Assembly: GCF_042242105.1 (NCBI RefSeq)
Contig: NC_092019.1
Span: 22,372,828 to 22,436,827, forward strand
DNA length: 64,000 nt
Origin: Pempheris klunzingeri
Lineage: Eukaryota; Chordata; Actinopteri; Acropomatiformes; Pempheridae
Direction: 5' to 3'
Position numbers and translations under genes: made by a program. Of the stretch, positions 1-13,213 are shown piece by piece. Position 1 is the stretch's first letter. Every line of letters starts with the position of its first letter. The notes below the pieces were generated by a model. The model searched no databases and had not been told where the DNA came from. It saw nothing but the letters and a program-made list of their open reading frames with translations.

Positions 1-1500
1 TTTCAGGGTTTTCATTCACGAATGCATTGCACAAAAGATAATATATCTTTTTATATCATTACATGTTTACAGACTGATGCGATGGCTCAATCCAGCTGCA
101 TTATTTAATCATTATGTGCTTCAACTAAAACGTTAGTCTGTTTTAGTTTATTTTTATTTCACCTGAGTTTGTACCGCTATTTGTTTCTCATATGACTTGG
201 TTGCTGTAACACTGAAATTTCCCTCCGTGAGAAAACATCCAAAAACACATCCAAAAGTACATTTATTATACTTAGGTTAAAAGTTTGAGGTACTTGTACT
301 GCTGTACTGTACTATAACATGAAAGTGCATTCTTACAAATTAAACTACCCTCCAGTATGTAATAAGTAACTCGTTTAACTCTTCCTTGGTCAGCTACTTG
401 CACATTGATTTCATTATCCAAAACTATAAAAAAAAAAAAAAGTGCACTGACAGGGGCCATCCTGCTTTTTGTACATTTTGTTAATATTTCTGTTCTGCTG
501 CCCAAGTAAGACTATGAATATAGGATTTCTACTGGTGTATCCTTTTCATTGAAATATTGTTATTTTACTTAATTAACCGATCTCAGTCGTATGTCCTCCA
601 CCCCTGCACATATATAACATTTGCATTTTCTAAGCATTGGCAGATAAAACCTAATTTGATATGTGGCTCTTGACACTTTAACTTGGTAAGAAGACCTTGG
701 GAACATGAACAGCTATTAGAGCTAATGCGATTATTTGATAAATGCCCTGACAAAAGATGCCTTGCACATTAAGCATAATGGTTTACAGACTCTTAAATGA
801 AATAAAACCCATCAGAAAGTTCTGCTGAATGCTCATCATCTGTCACATTATTTCATTGAACTCCTACTGCTAATCTCTCCCACATTTCCACGAAGAAACC
901 ACCTCAACTTGTTTCGCTATATCTGATAATATCTTCATGTCTTTTAGTGTTTGATTCTGTTCAAGCCACAGCCAATTTTATTACGACACTTACACAACAA
1001 CATTTCTGTTTCTCTGTAAGTGCTGTCAGAGTCCCGACTAAGAGGCCGACAGAAATGACAAGGCTGACAAGCAATCCTTCAGAACTACAAAGGCACAGGA
1101 GAACAAAGGAGCAAGTGTTGTAGAGAATGTGTGAGGAAGTCAGCCGCCTAAGATACCTGCTGGAGGTGATGTCATGCTGCCCGCTTTCACTAAATCCTGA
1201 TCTTAATGTGGCCCGCAGGTTGTGTGAATACTGATAAGATGAAGGGCAAGTGTGGGCCTTACACAGAGGGAATATTTACTACGTCATAAAAGGTCACGTC
1301 AATGCTGCTTATAAAGTATTGGTGACCCTTTTACAGCCATTTAAAAATTCTTGAGATATCAGCTGCACGTGACTGTGTGTTCATGGATGTATATCTGTAC
1401 CCATGAACTTCAGTCTTTCTGTGAATCATGTTATTCTGGGAGAGTAAAGACATCCTGGGAAGTGAAGACAGTTTAGATATTGTGATTAGTGTTTAAGATT
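1..1500. other. intergenic stretch with a relic of a common teleost repeat
   Basis: No open frame or splice-supported exon could be built here on either strand. Around 246-360 the text (runs such as aaaagtacattta and gaggtacttgtactgc) resembles an interspersed repeat found many times in teleost genomes, which recurs in this window near 16,040-16,260, 20,510-20,650 and 48,240-48,450. A run of 14 A lies near 428-441. Otherwise ordinary AT-rich spacer. Confidence 0.5.
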
Positions 1501-1784
1501 AGTGACATTGCTGTATGGATGGCAAGGCTGGCTGATGGAATGTCTCAACAATCATAAGATGGATTGCCATAAATTTTGTATATACATTCATTGCTCCCAG
1601 AGGACCTACTGACTTTGTTGCTCACCTGACTCTTCCCATAGCGCCACCACAGGGTTGAATTGTAGTTTTCAGCTCAATGTCTTAATAACTATTAGATGGA
1701 TTGCCATTAAATTTGGTCCTGATATAAATGTCCCCCTCGGGATGAATTATAATGAATTGATGATCCCATAACCTTTTTTCCCCC

Positions 1785-2190
1785 CTGCCTGGTCTCTCTT
1801 TTGCCATCAGGGAAAAATGTACAGGAGCACTTGCTCCAAGACAAGACTGCAGAACAGCTATCTGACTGGTAACACCTAAACAGTCACCTTTTTCCTCAGT
1901 GTGTAAACTTGCTTTTATGATGGCATTTTATTTTGCACTGACTTTTAAACATGTTTCAAACCCATATTTATTCTACCATTGTACTAAACGTACTTTATAT
2001 AGGTTGCACTAAATGTTTCAAATGGTTTACTTACAAGGGTTTTGAAAAAATGCTATTTTGTTTTTGTGTTGTGCATAAAAATGACAAATTGAACTGAATT
2101 GAATTGAATTGAATTGAACTGAACTGAATTGAACTGAACTGAACTGAACTGAACTGAACTGAACTGAACTGAATTGAATTGAATTGAATT
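1785..2190 (+). mobile_element. 5'-truncated LINE 3' end with pentanucleotide tail
   Basis: The stretch carries wording typical of the 3' untranslated end of fish LINEs (a gccatcagg motif, then caagactgcagaacagct) and ends in a long simple repeat, as Rex-like and related LINEs often do. No reverse transcriptase frame remains, so it is a short dead-on-arrival copy. It sits inside an older interspersed repeat. The clade is not certain from the 3' end alone. Confidence 0.45.
2091..2190 (+). repeat. (GAAYT)20 pentanucleotide microsatellite
   Basis: Exactly 20 units of GAACT or GAATT without interruption. The two variants are not random: GAATT units sit at both ends and a block of eight GAACT units occupies the middle, broken earlier by one GAATT. 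It forms the tail of the LINE fragment immediately upstream. Confidence 0.95.
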
Positions 2191-2614
2191 ATGTGGCTCC
2201 ATATCAGGTCATAATTTGAATTTGTCTAACAAATGTTAGCAAGCTAACATGCTGAATTAAGATAGTGAACATGATAAACATGTTATATGTGTACTTTTTT
2301 TATTTTTTTTATTTACGCGGGCTCTATGTTATATATACATATATATAAACATGATATAAACACTCAGACACTCAAATAAAATGATGGACAGTAAATATAG
2401 TGCAGATAAGGTGTTATTGTAGACACAGCCCACGTCAGCCTCTGTGAACATTTTGCTCAAAGCAAACAGAGAAGCCTCACTGAGCTGCTTGCATGGCTGT
2501 AGAGTCTTAGTCTTGATAATTTTAGGGTTCCCCTGCGTATAGAGGTACAAACACGATCAAGCATTTTACTCTCACCCGTTAACTTGCATTAAAATAATTG
2601 AGAGCAGCACTTAA

Positions 2615-2953
2615 ATGGGCTTCTGGGCTTATATGCTGTTCAAAAGCAGTGTCTGTTCACTGAATTGGACTGAATTGTTCAGTTCAGCAAATGAACTGCA
2701 GTCAGTTTGGTTAAAATCTAAGTATACAGGGAATTGTTGTGGTGCATTTGGTGCAGTGACATATCAACAGTTTAATGAGTGTACAGCTGAAGGACCACAG
2801 TACATACATGCAGTCAGAAAAGTACACATTACCTATGACTGGTTAGGTGCATTCGACATGTTGAAAAGTGGAAGCAGTGTGACTGCTATTGCACCAAATA
2901 TGTGGCTTCCTGTTTTGCACATGTGTCTCCTGCCTCCTCGATGCAAAGCTTAA
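2615..2953 (+). other. unexplained 112-codon open frame
   Basis: An ATG-started frame of 112 codons with seven cysteines and no recognisable domain. It is flanked by repeats on the left and by the downstream side of the TNF-like gene on the right. No splice signals or promoter-like elements argue for expression. It may be a chance frame or a decayed piece of a mobile element. I do not assign a function. Confidence 0.15.
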
Positions 2954-3808
2954 TTAAAGTTGTACCATGTCACGTAGGAACTGTATGTGTGTATAGTATC
3001 AGCCTCAGGCCAGCAAGATGCGCAAAACCAGTTTTTATGTTGGCTGGGTTTTTTTAACTTTACTTTTGAGGTGTCTCAGGTATCCGTGGACTGTTTTTGT
3101 AGCTTTTTTTCTTTTAATTGATTGACAGTAGGACGAGTTATGAGGCTGTGTAATGTGATCTGTGGGAAATAATGGCGAGAGAGGGACAGATGTAACACCT
3201 TCATTATTTGGAGGATGCTGGCACCCTCATGTGGGCAGCTCACAGTGAAAAGAAGAAGTCAATAAATTGACTCTTTCAAGCAATACAATTTTTATTCCTC
3301 TTTCATTTCCCTCCCCTTGAAATCAAACCACAGCAATATAATTTTATTTTATAAATTACATAAGAACATAGCAGTAAAAAACACATTCATGCCCATGACA
3401 GTCACAGTATACATTAATTTAAAATGGAGCTAGCCTACAAATTTACAAGACTATTAATTGACACACAAGTGTGTGGTGTCAGAACTAGCTGGCATACTTA
3501 AAAGTAGAAACTCTGCCTAGGTTAGACTGATATGATCCATAGACCAGCAAGGTGTGCAGATGTGACCTTTTATTAAAGTCAGTAACATCTGTGGTAAAAA
3601 CCTTAAGATTTAGTAACTCCTCAACATCACTGAATACCTGTGATTTAGACATCTTGGCATAAAACTGTCACAGTTGAATGTTAAGATATTAGACCAAGAT
3701 AGAGATGATGAACAGGTTTTGTTGAAATATGTCAGTATAGGCTTACTAATAACATAACGGTCCAACCTTTAACTCGCAGCACAGTAACAAATCCCAGTGC
3801 CTGCAGTG

Positions 3809-6800
3809 CTAATGAAGCTTATAAGCACCCCAGAATGTGTTCTCTCTTCGAAAATCACCTCTGATCTCTAAGCTGACACTGTCTCCCGCTGTGAGGCTGA
3901 CAATCGTGGCCACCCACACAGAGCCCACTGTTGTGTTTGGGTAGATCCCCTCAACCAGTATCTTCACAGTTTTACCAATTGTGGCATTTCTTATCATAAT
4001 CACAGATTTGGCCATTAGGGAGGGAGTAGGGAGATTGTTGAAAGTGACCTGGGCGTAGATGAAGTACAGGCTGTGCTCTGTGCAGTGGATGGAGTTGTTG
4101 CGCAGGGAGAGGGAGCAGGAGTCACATCTGGGTGAGTCTTTCCAAGAGTCACTGTCCGAAGCTGTAGATTTGACAAACTTTTCTTAAGTTGCTCATCCAT
4201 AAAACATTTCAACCTCACATGTGAAACTTTAAACAGAAGGCCATTTGAGCGAATAACGCCTTAGAAATGTCTTTACACAACAAACAACACAGAGTTTGGT
4301 CATCAATAGAAATTGACATGTATATGTGCATTTTCTTGTTGTGGCCACAAGGCAGTCTCACGTATTAATATGGTGGGTTACATCAGTGATGTTCAAAACA
4401 ATGCAAGGGAGCGCATTGTGTTGTCTCATGTGCTTGTCTACACACTTGTTAGAGGCGCCCTGCAGGCACTTATGTACACCACAAAGGAAATGGCGTGCAT
4501 GAAACAAAAGCCAGGCTGTGGTTTAGATATTTTGTGCGTTAACCATAGAGTGTGGAAAGGAAGTGGACGTAGATTCTGGATCTCAAAAGTGAAGCCAATG
4601 CACAAGTGCTTTAAACCTGCCTTCTCTCTAATGACCAGCATGGAGTGACCCCGCTGGCTACAAAAAGAAGTCCAAATGAATGGAGGTCTATGACAAAATG
4701 AACCTATTTCTCACTTGATTTATTACCTCAGTAAACATTTTCCTATTTATGGTCTCAGTTGGTAGTTTCAGGTCTTCAACACAGCATGATGTTCATTTAG
4801 TAGGAAAATAGACCCTAAAGCAATTTTCATTGGCCCGCAGGAAATTCTAAAAATGTATTGTAACACGGCCCACACATGGAACTTGCGCTGGACTGTGTTG
4901 TACTTCTTAGTCTCACCGCTAGGTGGAGTAACTGTCTTTAACGAGGAGAGCTTCTCTATAAAATGAGTAACCGAAGAAGAAATGTGCTACAGGTGACCCA
5001 AAATGGCAGAATTAAGGAAACGTAACAGAGCAAGTGAGTGTAGAAAGTTTGAGACGTGGTGTGCGATGAGAGCACAGCTGATAACTAATGAAGATCACTT
5101 TTACATTAAGGAGGAGCTGCTTGATGTTAGCAGGCTAAAGAGCACCACGACGGGTGAGGATGTTTCTGAAGCTGTGCCAGATGCAGTTGGCATGATGGGA
5201 CTTAAATGGGAGGAGCTGTGTGGAGGTACGACGGATGGAGCTCCAGCTGGGACAGGTGAGTGGACTGGCCTCTACGGTGTCCACCGAGGGGCAAGAAAGT
5301 GGAGGTAAGGCTGTTAATTCGAGGTGCTCTAGCATTCTCATGTGCGCTGGCTAAGTCGTGGCTCTGTGCTGCAGCGGTTTGATTCCCTGAGATCAGAAAT
5401 GGACCAGTGTTGGAGAGAGAAGGAGCTCTTCATGAGCTCAGTGATCCTCTCTCTGTTTTTAGTGGATCTCACTGATCACCTGAACAAGAGCCTACAAGGC
5501 AAAGACCAGCTTGGACCACAACTAATAAATGAAAGCCCACTAATGGAAAGGCTGTTTTTTTTCTTGAATCATATTCAGTTATCAAGCTGAATTTACCTCC
5601 ATTTGATTGATTTTGCCAACTTTAATCCACTAGAGGTGAGGAGATATACATCACCTGTAGTGGATTAGAGTTAGTAATATAGCTCACTTCTAGTGAGTGG
5701 CCCAGCCCTTTGTGTGTTTTTCTGTATGTGGCCCTCAGTGAAAAAAGTTTGGACACCCAAAGGCGGGACTACCTTGTGACTAAACAACATCGCTTCTGAC
5801 ACACAGTGGCTACGTCCACTGCTTAAATACAGTCTATGGTGTTATCATGCCAAAAGGTAATATCTTAAAGCATAGAAAATCTACCTGATGCGTAAATATA
5901 TTGTGCGTTAACTTGACCAAACACTCAAATGAAAATAATAGCATAATGGCATTATGGGGGTAATTTTTATGGTGAACAGAGATTAACAATAAAATGCCAC
6001 TTTACAATACACCTTAAAAACCACACCAAAAATGCCACAGATTGTTTACAGAAACTTTGGAATTGCTGGCTATACAAAACACAAGGAAGATCTCATTTCT
6101 CTATTAAAAAAAAAACGCTGTAAAAATCAGTGCTTTTGGCAGGGTTTCATGGTATGTGAAGTGGCATTTTAATCTAAAATTGCAAGAGCGCCATAAAAAG
6201 CAACAGGTTGTAAAGCTTTTTGCAATGTAAAAACAGCGTCCGGACAGTCGAAACTCAGCTTTTTACAGTATTTTTTTATTTTAGCAAATGGAGTCGTGGA
6301 AAGTGATGATATTTGGCACCTTTCACCTATGGAACTGTGTTAAGAAGTTAAGTCAAATGGCCTTTCATAGTTCTATAGTCTATGGCCCTTTGAAACATCA
6401 CACTCAAATTTTCATCTCACATTGAATAAAGACATGAGACAAACCAACTTAATCTTTCAATTAATGGCTAATTTCTTTCCATTTGGCAGAGTAAGCGTCC
6501 CCTGACAAGCTGATGATGTCTTTTGCTGTGGGCTGTAATTATACCTTAAGTCTGTGCAGCCCACATTGCAGCCCTGCTTCGGGTTTATTGAGGTTTTAGG
6601 AGCCCACTTCACACAGGAAAAAAAGGCAGTTTAGTGGGTGGAACACAATGCATGAGATGGGAAACATGACGGGGCTATATGTCTGTCTCAATAAGTGGTT
6701 TAAGCATGACTATGTGTATGTATGAATTGTATGTGAATGTAATGGGCCTGTAAGTGCATCTTTCAGATTTGATAGTTATTCAAGTGAAGAGTGACAAAAT

Positions 6801-9754
6801 ACTGTTTATGTTACTCCACAAGAGTAAAAGTAGACACCTTTTTATATTTGCGACAATTAGAATTTAAAGCGGTCTATAATATTATATGACTAAATGAGCA
6901 ACTAAGTAAGTTTGGAAAATAACGTCTTTAGTTGTTATATGTTAAGAGTTCAATACCCAAAAACCCATGGCAAACTCAGGTGAGCCCTTAACTTTGGCAG
7001 AAAATTGTGTGTCCATGTAGGACCCCATCATATATAGCAGCAAGCTGATTCAGAAGAGAAGCTTTCAGGGCTTTTACCCTTAATGGTGAAACCTGACAGG
7101 ACCCAAACAGACCCACTGAGATCTCTCTGTCAGTCTGAACTTCTCACTTAAAAATGACAGTTGAACAATCTAAATCAGGTGTCATTTTGTTTGTTTGTTG
7201 CTTCCCCTCAGTCTGCCCTCTTCGCTGAAAGACTTCCTACGTTTCTCAGAATGACTTTCAGCAGCTCTGAGAGACCTGGTCTGAACTTGTTCTACTCAGT
7301 CACTGGAGGAGTCGAGTGTGTTTTCATCCAGTAGAATCATAATGACAGCACCAAAACTGCTCTCATTGGAAATGTCTCAACTTTAACGACTGATCTTTTC
7401 TGCTTGACCAGTTTTGGGTGGAAATTAACAATGGAACTGAAAAAAGCAGAACAGGTGACTGAAACGCAACATGTTAGATTAGATTTGATCTGAAGCTCAG
7501 AAAATACAACCACAGACAGATGACCTTTACAGCTGCCTAAAACTCTAAACATATGTGTGTTAATAAAACACATCAATTTACCACATAAGACAAAGCAAAG
7601 AAAATAAACATGATTAAACACGATTAATCAGAAGAAGCGTACTTACAGCGGATTAGCTGGATGTATGACAGAGAGGATCCTGAAAAGCAACATAAGGTTA
7701 GTTGCTGATGAAATTACTGTGGAAATGTTCACAGTGCATTTAACTGTTTAAGCTAGTATCTAGTATCTTTAAATTTGTTGTAATTTATTAATAAAAGTTT
7801 AAGAATGTTGTTAAAGTATATTGACATTCAAGTATTAAGTATATTAAATATATATAAAAATAAAATAATAAGAATAATACTAATAAAATGATCTAACTTA
7901 CCTACTGAGTGAGACACAAAAGTCTTGACGGCAAAAGAAAACTTTTAGAGTTAAAGCTTCAGCTTCATTCATATAAATGTCATGTTTTCATTAAAATACT
8001 CGTAATCAATGTACCTGGTGGAGTGACATCAACTTGCTTCAGTGTAGAGACTTCATCCTTGAAAAGATAGAAAACAAACCTTCATCGTCTGCGTTATTAT
8101 TATCGTAATCATCCTCATCATCCTGGTTACTTTGTCGTCTGACTGTCAGAAGAGAGCGACAGGTTACAGTTTTTCAGCATCTAACCTTGTGTCTCCCAAA
8201 ATATCAGTTGTGAACAATGACACAGCCTTGTTTACATTTTGTAGTCGATTCAACAGGTTTTTGGAGGCTTTTATGAGGCAAAAAAAAAGGAAACCAGAGT
8301 GCTGGGTTTAAAATGAGGAAACTACTGCTCTTGTTTTACATGTCACAGCACGGACATGGACGCAATGACAGGAACACTTATACAATATAATGTAATCCCA
8401 TACACTCCAGTAAATACTAGCCGACTTTATGTCAAAGAGGTGTTGAAGTGCTCTTTTTTTAGTATCCACCCGTTAAGTGGACATGTGCTGCACTGAGGCA
8501 CCTGAGAAGATCCCTGAAGCTCTGCTCCAGCTACCAGATCCTGTCAATCATGACATTGCTGCCACCTAGAGGCATTGACTTACAGCAGCAAACTCATAAA
8601 GGCAGGTTAGATTATGAACTGCTTTGTGATAGCAAAGGACCTTATACACCACAGCTATGATGCACATTGCACATAATGTAGTTAATATATTTTCATAGCT
8701 TACGTTTTTTTTTGTTTTATTTAAACTTGTATGACTTCACACGTGTTGGCATTCACTTCTAAAAACACAAGTTCATTCATGGCACATGTGTCAGCTACAC
8801 GAGAAAACACATGGAGTGTGACATGTCCCAAAACCACTCCGACTGAATCATATTACTATTATAAAGCCACTAGAACGTAACCTGTCTGATCATAGATGAA
8901 ACTTCAAGCAGCCGCAGTGAATGAATATGAATCTAAAAGTCGTCTTATGTCAGATGTACTGACCTGAGTTGACTTTGGCTTGATTGAAGTGAGAAGTGTA
9001 GCCATAACCACCATGGCCACAGTGAGGAGACCACACCACACCTGCAGCAACAGGTACTTATGAGAGGACCTCGAGTGACACTCCATTCTGTCAAATACAC
9101 ACACAGACACATTAAATTTGCTGTATACTTGAGGAAATTGTGCCTATTTTCATCACTTTCCTGAGGTCTCAACGTAATATCAAGTCTGACCCCTTTTACG
9201 TCCTGACCATTACATTTTTAGTTTCTACTTTCATGACATGAGCATCATTTTTATCAGATATAGTGATGATAACATCACCAGTTCCTTGCCACTTTTACTG
9301 CTGACATTATTACTAACTAATTATTACTATCACTGTCATTACTATTATAAGTGGGAGTGGGAGGTTTTCTGGGTCCTGTGCAGAGTTGCATGTCAGTGTG
9401 CTTGATCATGGTTGTTTACACACGTTGCTCTGCTACATGCTTATGATGTATTATTAGCTGTAGGCGTAACCCATCTCAGATGATTCAGCAAGTTAAATTG
9501 GGATAATTGCTTTGCCCCTTTTTGATTAATTGTAAGAGAAAATCTGTTACAGAGTTACGGCATCTCAACACCTTTCTCTCACTGGCAGCGACCTAACCAC
9601 AGACCACTGGATAAAAACACAAGGATTCTCAGAGATGTCACAGGAATCTAACACAATATCTTGACATCAAATTCGCTCACTGAATCTTGACTCACCTGGT
9701 GTGTGTTGACCTCTCAGTGTCCAAATTCATCTGCTGCTTCTCTCTGAGAGACAT
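3809..9754 (-). CDS. TNF-superfamily type II membrane ligand
   Basis: Five coding exons on the minus strand join in phase to 203 residues: 9754-9696, 9087-8964, 8057-8015, 7679-7647 and 4161-3809. The start is the first ATG, in a short cytoplasmic exon. Residues 31-54 form one hydrophobic membrane segment, giving a type II protein. The extracellular TNF homology domain begins near residue 81 (SYIQLIRS), continues through the strand LYFIYAQVTF and ends in TFWGAYKLH, a typical closing strand of the family. Such ligands trimerise and signal through TNF receptors on neighbouring cells. The last intron is about 3.5 kb and contains a hAT relic. Neighbouring apom and bag6 match the mammalian class III region, so a lymphotoxin/TNF-N relationship is likely, but I cannot name the exact member. 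The gene has one more 5' intron than TNF itself. Confidence 0.85.
4640..6420. repeat. interspersed repeat around a hAT relic in the TNF-like gene intron
   Basis: The stretch at about 4,640-4,815 (agaagtccaaatgaatgg and following) and the one from about 5,760 onward (acagtctatggtg, with a similar piece near 6,370) look like parts of one recurrent perciform repeat, now separated by the hAT-derived segment. This lies wholly inside the last intron of the TNF-like gene. The family is recalled, not computed; exact ends are uncertain. Confidence 0.4.
4825..5757 (+). mobile_element. hAT (GTF2IRD2/ZBED-like) transposon relic
   Basis: The left part carries the ggcccgcagg and acggcccaca wording seen at the 5' end of hAT elements of the SPIN/Charlie type, and the right end reads aaaaaagtttggacaccc, the mirror of such an element's terminal repeat. 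Inside, frames at 5003-5308 and 5342-5590 encode pieces that resemble the transposase-derived part of GTF2IRD2-like proteins (RWLSRGSVLQRF, then LVDLTDHLNKSLQGKDQL). The region between the two frames is broken and most of the catalytic domain is missing. It is a second, more decayed relative of the element at 14,345-15,688. Confidence 0.65.
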
Positions 9755-9769
9755 GTCAGATTGACAGGG

Positions 9770-10895
9770 TTTTCCCTTTTACATGGGTGTAGATTAGATA
9801 GCGTTTTTTTTTTTCCTCTGTAGAGAGAGTATGGGTTGGACAGGGAGGAGGAGGGAGGCTCTGATGTAGGTGGCTCCACTTATGGGCCGCAAAATGTGGG
9901 CCGAAACTGAAAGGCACACCACACATTAGAGTTGATTAATGAAACCAAAGTGCAGTTTCATATAAGCTAGTATAACTTTGATCCAGAACAAATGATCGCC
10001 CTCAGTTCTCCTAAAATGAGAGTTTTAATAAGTAAATAGTAGTAATAGTAAAACATTTTACGAGAAATTGTGATGAATGCCAAACAAGATGTAAAGAAAT
10101 AAATGTGTGTGAGTGAGTGAGTGTTGTGGGTGGTGTTTGTGATTTCCCATGTTTATAGGTCAGAGTTTTACACCCAGACAAATATGACAGGGACTTTTTC
10201 TTCACACCATGCATTTAACCTGACTTGTACTAATGTGTGATGAGAAAATCCACTTCCTGTCTTGATGATGTACAATGTCAGCTAAACAAGTGTTTATGTA
10301 TATGTGGATTTAAAATTGACAGATTTAAGAAAGCTTAGAAAGAGTGCATTTAAGCTTCATGAGGTGCTGGTACACACCTCAAATTTAGATACTCAAGTAA
10401 GTTTGGTCATTTCTTTGAAAACCATCTTAAGGTGAAATTCAGCCACCTTCATTCTGTTCCTTGTTTGACTAATCAGTTAAGAGACACATTGCAAGTTCCT
10501 CTAACGCTCTAATTGGTGGTTTGATCTCACTCGGTATAAAAATGTGCACATAAAGAGAGCAAAACACCGGCATGGGTTTTTTTTTAGGTTCTTGTAACCT
10601 ACTAAGGGAACAGTGTGAGTAAGATATGCCACATGAGAAGTCTGACCAGAGTGTAAATTCCCTTCTCTAAATTGTTGCCTCTAATGCTCTGGCTGTTTAG
10701 TTTTGTTGTGGTGGGTGTTTGTGGTCATTTAGTTTCTCACCAGCACTTATCACTGGGCAGTATTTTCCAAAAGCCATGATGCACATGTTAAGATAATGTA
10801 TGTATGATGATATAAATATAGTGGAGATTTATTTTGTAGATTACATTATGTTGCTGATATTTATGAAATGATTCATATAATTCTATTAATGAAAT
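9770..10895. other. upstream region of the TNF-like gene, no gene seen
   Basis: This lies directly upstream of the TNF-like gene start. I see no TATA box at a convincing distance and no coding exon on either strand. The only candidate frames are short and without family resemblance. A plain intergenic stretch as far as can be read. Confidence 0.4.
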
Positions 10896-10899
10896 TATA

Positions 10900-11122
10900 C
10901 ACTGTTGCCCATAAAGTTGGAATAAAATGTTTTTTACCTCTTCTCATGAAATGATTGTGACAATGTGATTTGTTCTTGATAAATAAAGTGTATATCTATT
11001 TCAACTCTTCCTAACATATCACAGTGAAAGTTAAACCACAATTGACCTTTGCAAACTGTGTATTCAGGCTTTAACAAAATTGGGGGTATTGAACAGTTAT
11101 TCCAACTTTATGGGCAACAGTG
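10900..11122. mobile_element. TA-flanked MITE of Tc1/mariner type, copy 1
   Basis: A 223-bp element bounded by inverted ends that start CACTGTTGCCCATAAAGTTG and mirror each other for about 26 bp, flanked by TA on both sides (10898-10899 and 11123-11124). It has no coding capacity. A second copy of the same family sits at 53,425-53,660. TA target sites and the length fit a Tc1/mariner-type non-autonomous element. Confidence 0.9.
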
Positions 11123-11124
11123 TA

Positions 11125-12880
11125 CATACTTTGTAGTTTAACATGTCTTCTTGGGTTTAGTGGGGTATTACAAAATATTTTGAACATTGGCTAGATACAA
11201 GTTACAAAAGTTAAGTGTAATGTTACATTCATACTTGCCATTAAAACATTCATTCCTCATGAGCTTTCAAAGTAAGTGATCAGGGACAAAATCCACATGT
11301 CGCCTTTGTTGCATTGTATTCCAAAGCTAATATGATCTTCAGCAGGCTGACAGCTCATCATCCAACAAAACCATTTTCTTAGTGTAAAATTCTCTTATTG
11401 TTTTTCCCTCTTGTGGAGGTTCTCTAACACAAAGCGTGTTATTCACCGACTGAACCCTGAAATTAGCTACAGATTAACTATCAAATGTCGTTTTCATATA
11501 GAACGAGAACTGTGGATTTTATACCTCATCATGTTCATTGAAAGCTATATGAAGGGGAACTTTAAGAAGACTTCAGACTGAAAGAGAACGTTTATATACT
11601 ACTAATTTGTGGAATTTACGCTTTCTGTTAACGCATCTGTATCATCATATATCTAACCATAAGTAGTCAGTATCTGGCAAGATGCAGAAATTTTGATAGT
11701 GAACATATCATTACACTGATGTAACACTGACAATGTTTTTAAGAATATCTGATCTTGCAATGCGATATCCACTCTTTGTGACTACAGCACTATTAAACTT
11801 TGCTATGGTTGTGTTTAGGCACTCATTGCACTTGGTTAAGATTTGGGAAAGATTGTGGTCTGGTTTAGTATAGAAAAAGTCCTCATCACTCGAGACACAT
11901 TTAACTGAAACCACAACCTCTCCCCAAGCTAACCACAGACAACAGTCCAGATGCAAACCCCAAACTCTTTTTCAGCACAATATAATTGGATAGGGTAGTA
12001 GAACAACCAGTATGAACAGGATGAGCGATTACAGCGACCCAAATCTGTTTCAGTGTACATATGGGCACATGACTGTTATTTTAAGTCAAGCTTGAAAAAT
12101 GTTGAATCTATTCAAGTTGCACTGAAGAAGCTGCTCTGCTTTTACTTTTACCCACATCCTGAAAGCAGTTTTAATCAACAGTTAAGAGGAGCTGGTGTTA
12201 ATGTAGGATAAAATAAGACTTTATTGCAGAAATGCTGTTCTTTTTTAAAGAGAAAAAACGTATTCAGTACATGTAATGTATCTCTTTTCTAAGTAAAATC
12301 GAAGCACGTCCAACTGTGCTGAGGAAGTGGTCAAAAGTGTCCATGTTCTCAGACAGACACCCCACCCTAACTTTTCAAAATATAAGTGGTTGTTCCTGTT
12401 GTAATGTTTTGTTCAGCATTTGTCTGAACAAACTAAATGTTGGACATGTTTAAATGTTTCTTTGCTGCATCTGGTTTCGTGCCAGTCCTCTTCGCAGATG
12501 TGGGGTCTAGTTTCCTGTCCAGTTCTGTACCAAAGAGTTATTTTACTGCAGTTAAGTTCAAAGGAAAGTCCAAAACAGTGACAGTCAGGCCATAAATATC
12601 TCCTTCTTCCTTTTTCGAGTGAATATGTGCATATTTTACAACAGGAAGATGTGTTCAGACACACCTTAACAGGTACATCCTGTGCATACATTTACAGTTC
12701 TTTTCAATTATTGTATTAAAAAACCTATTCAATGATGTGCAATACTGTTTTTCTGCAATAATTCATCACTAACCATCCATTCTACTACAGTGCAATCTCT
12801 TTGTTATATTTGTATACACTGCATGGCTTTTCTATTCTATTTGTTTTTTTAAACCAATTGTTTTTATTGTTGTGTTTATG
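11125..12880. other. intergenic, no gene seen
   Basis: Several short frames occur, mainly on the minus strand (for example 11711-11956 and 12413-12691), but none has a family resemblance or flanking splice sites in phase with another exon. No structured repeat stands out by eye. Confidence 0.4.
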
Positions 12881-12883
12881 TAC

Positions 12884-13213
12884 GTGAAAGTACCAGTCCC
12901 ATTATGTAAAATACTCCATTACAAGCAAAATACTTGCATCTAAAATCCCATTTAAACAGGAGTAAAGCAGTATCAAAAGTCAGTGTGTAGCCAGCATTTT
13001 ACTGTTTTAGCTGCAGCTAGTTTTCACTGGTTTAGTCTACAGTAGTCCGTATAGTCCAGTGGCTCACAGGAATGGCTACTGCATAGCTTTTTTTATTCTA
13101 TTTATATCATATTCTACTTATATAAGAATCTGTTGTTTAACTTATCTCTACGCTGTTGTTCTTTGCTGCTGCAAATTTCCCCAGTGTGGGACAAAAAAGG
13201 TTTATTTATCTTA
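12884..13213 (-). repeat. composite repeat, copy A
   Basis: Read on the minus strand this is a near match, about nine bases in ten by eye, to 20842-21174 on the plus strand. The unit joins a LINE-tail-like part (caaatttgcagcagcaaag, with cccacactgggg) to a second part ending gggactggtactttcac. Both copies keep the same junction, so they descend from one composite and not from two separate insertions. The copies are inverted and about 7.6 kb apart. Confidence 0.8.

Larger units (their letters stand above)
1500..2545 (+). repeat. perciform-type interspersed repeat, split by a LINE tail
   Basis: Two halves of what I recognise as an abundant fish repeat lie at about 1,500-1,780 (including two nearly identical stretches reading tagatggattgccat) and 2,200-2,525 (reading gttagcaagctaacatg and later catggctgtagagtctta). 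The part between them is a different element, described separately, so the host repeat was interrupted by a later insertion. The family assignment is from memory of such sequences; the split layout is visible in the sequence. Confidence 0.5.
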
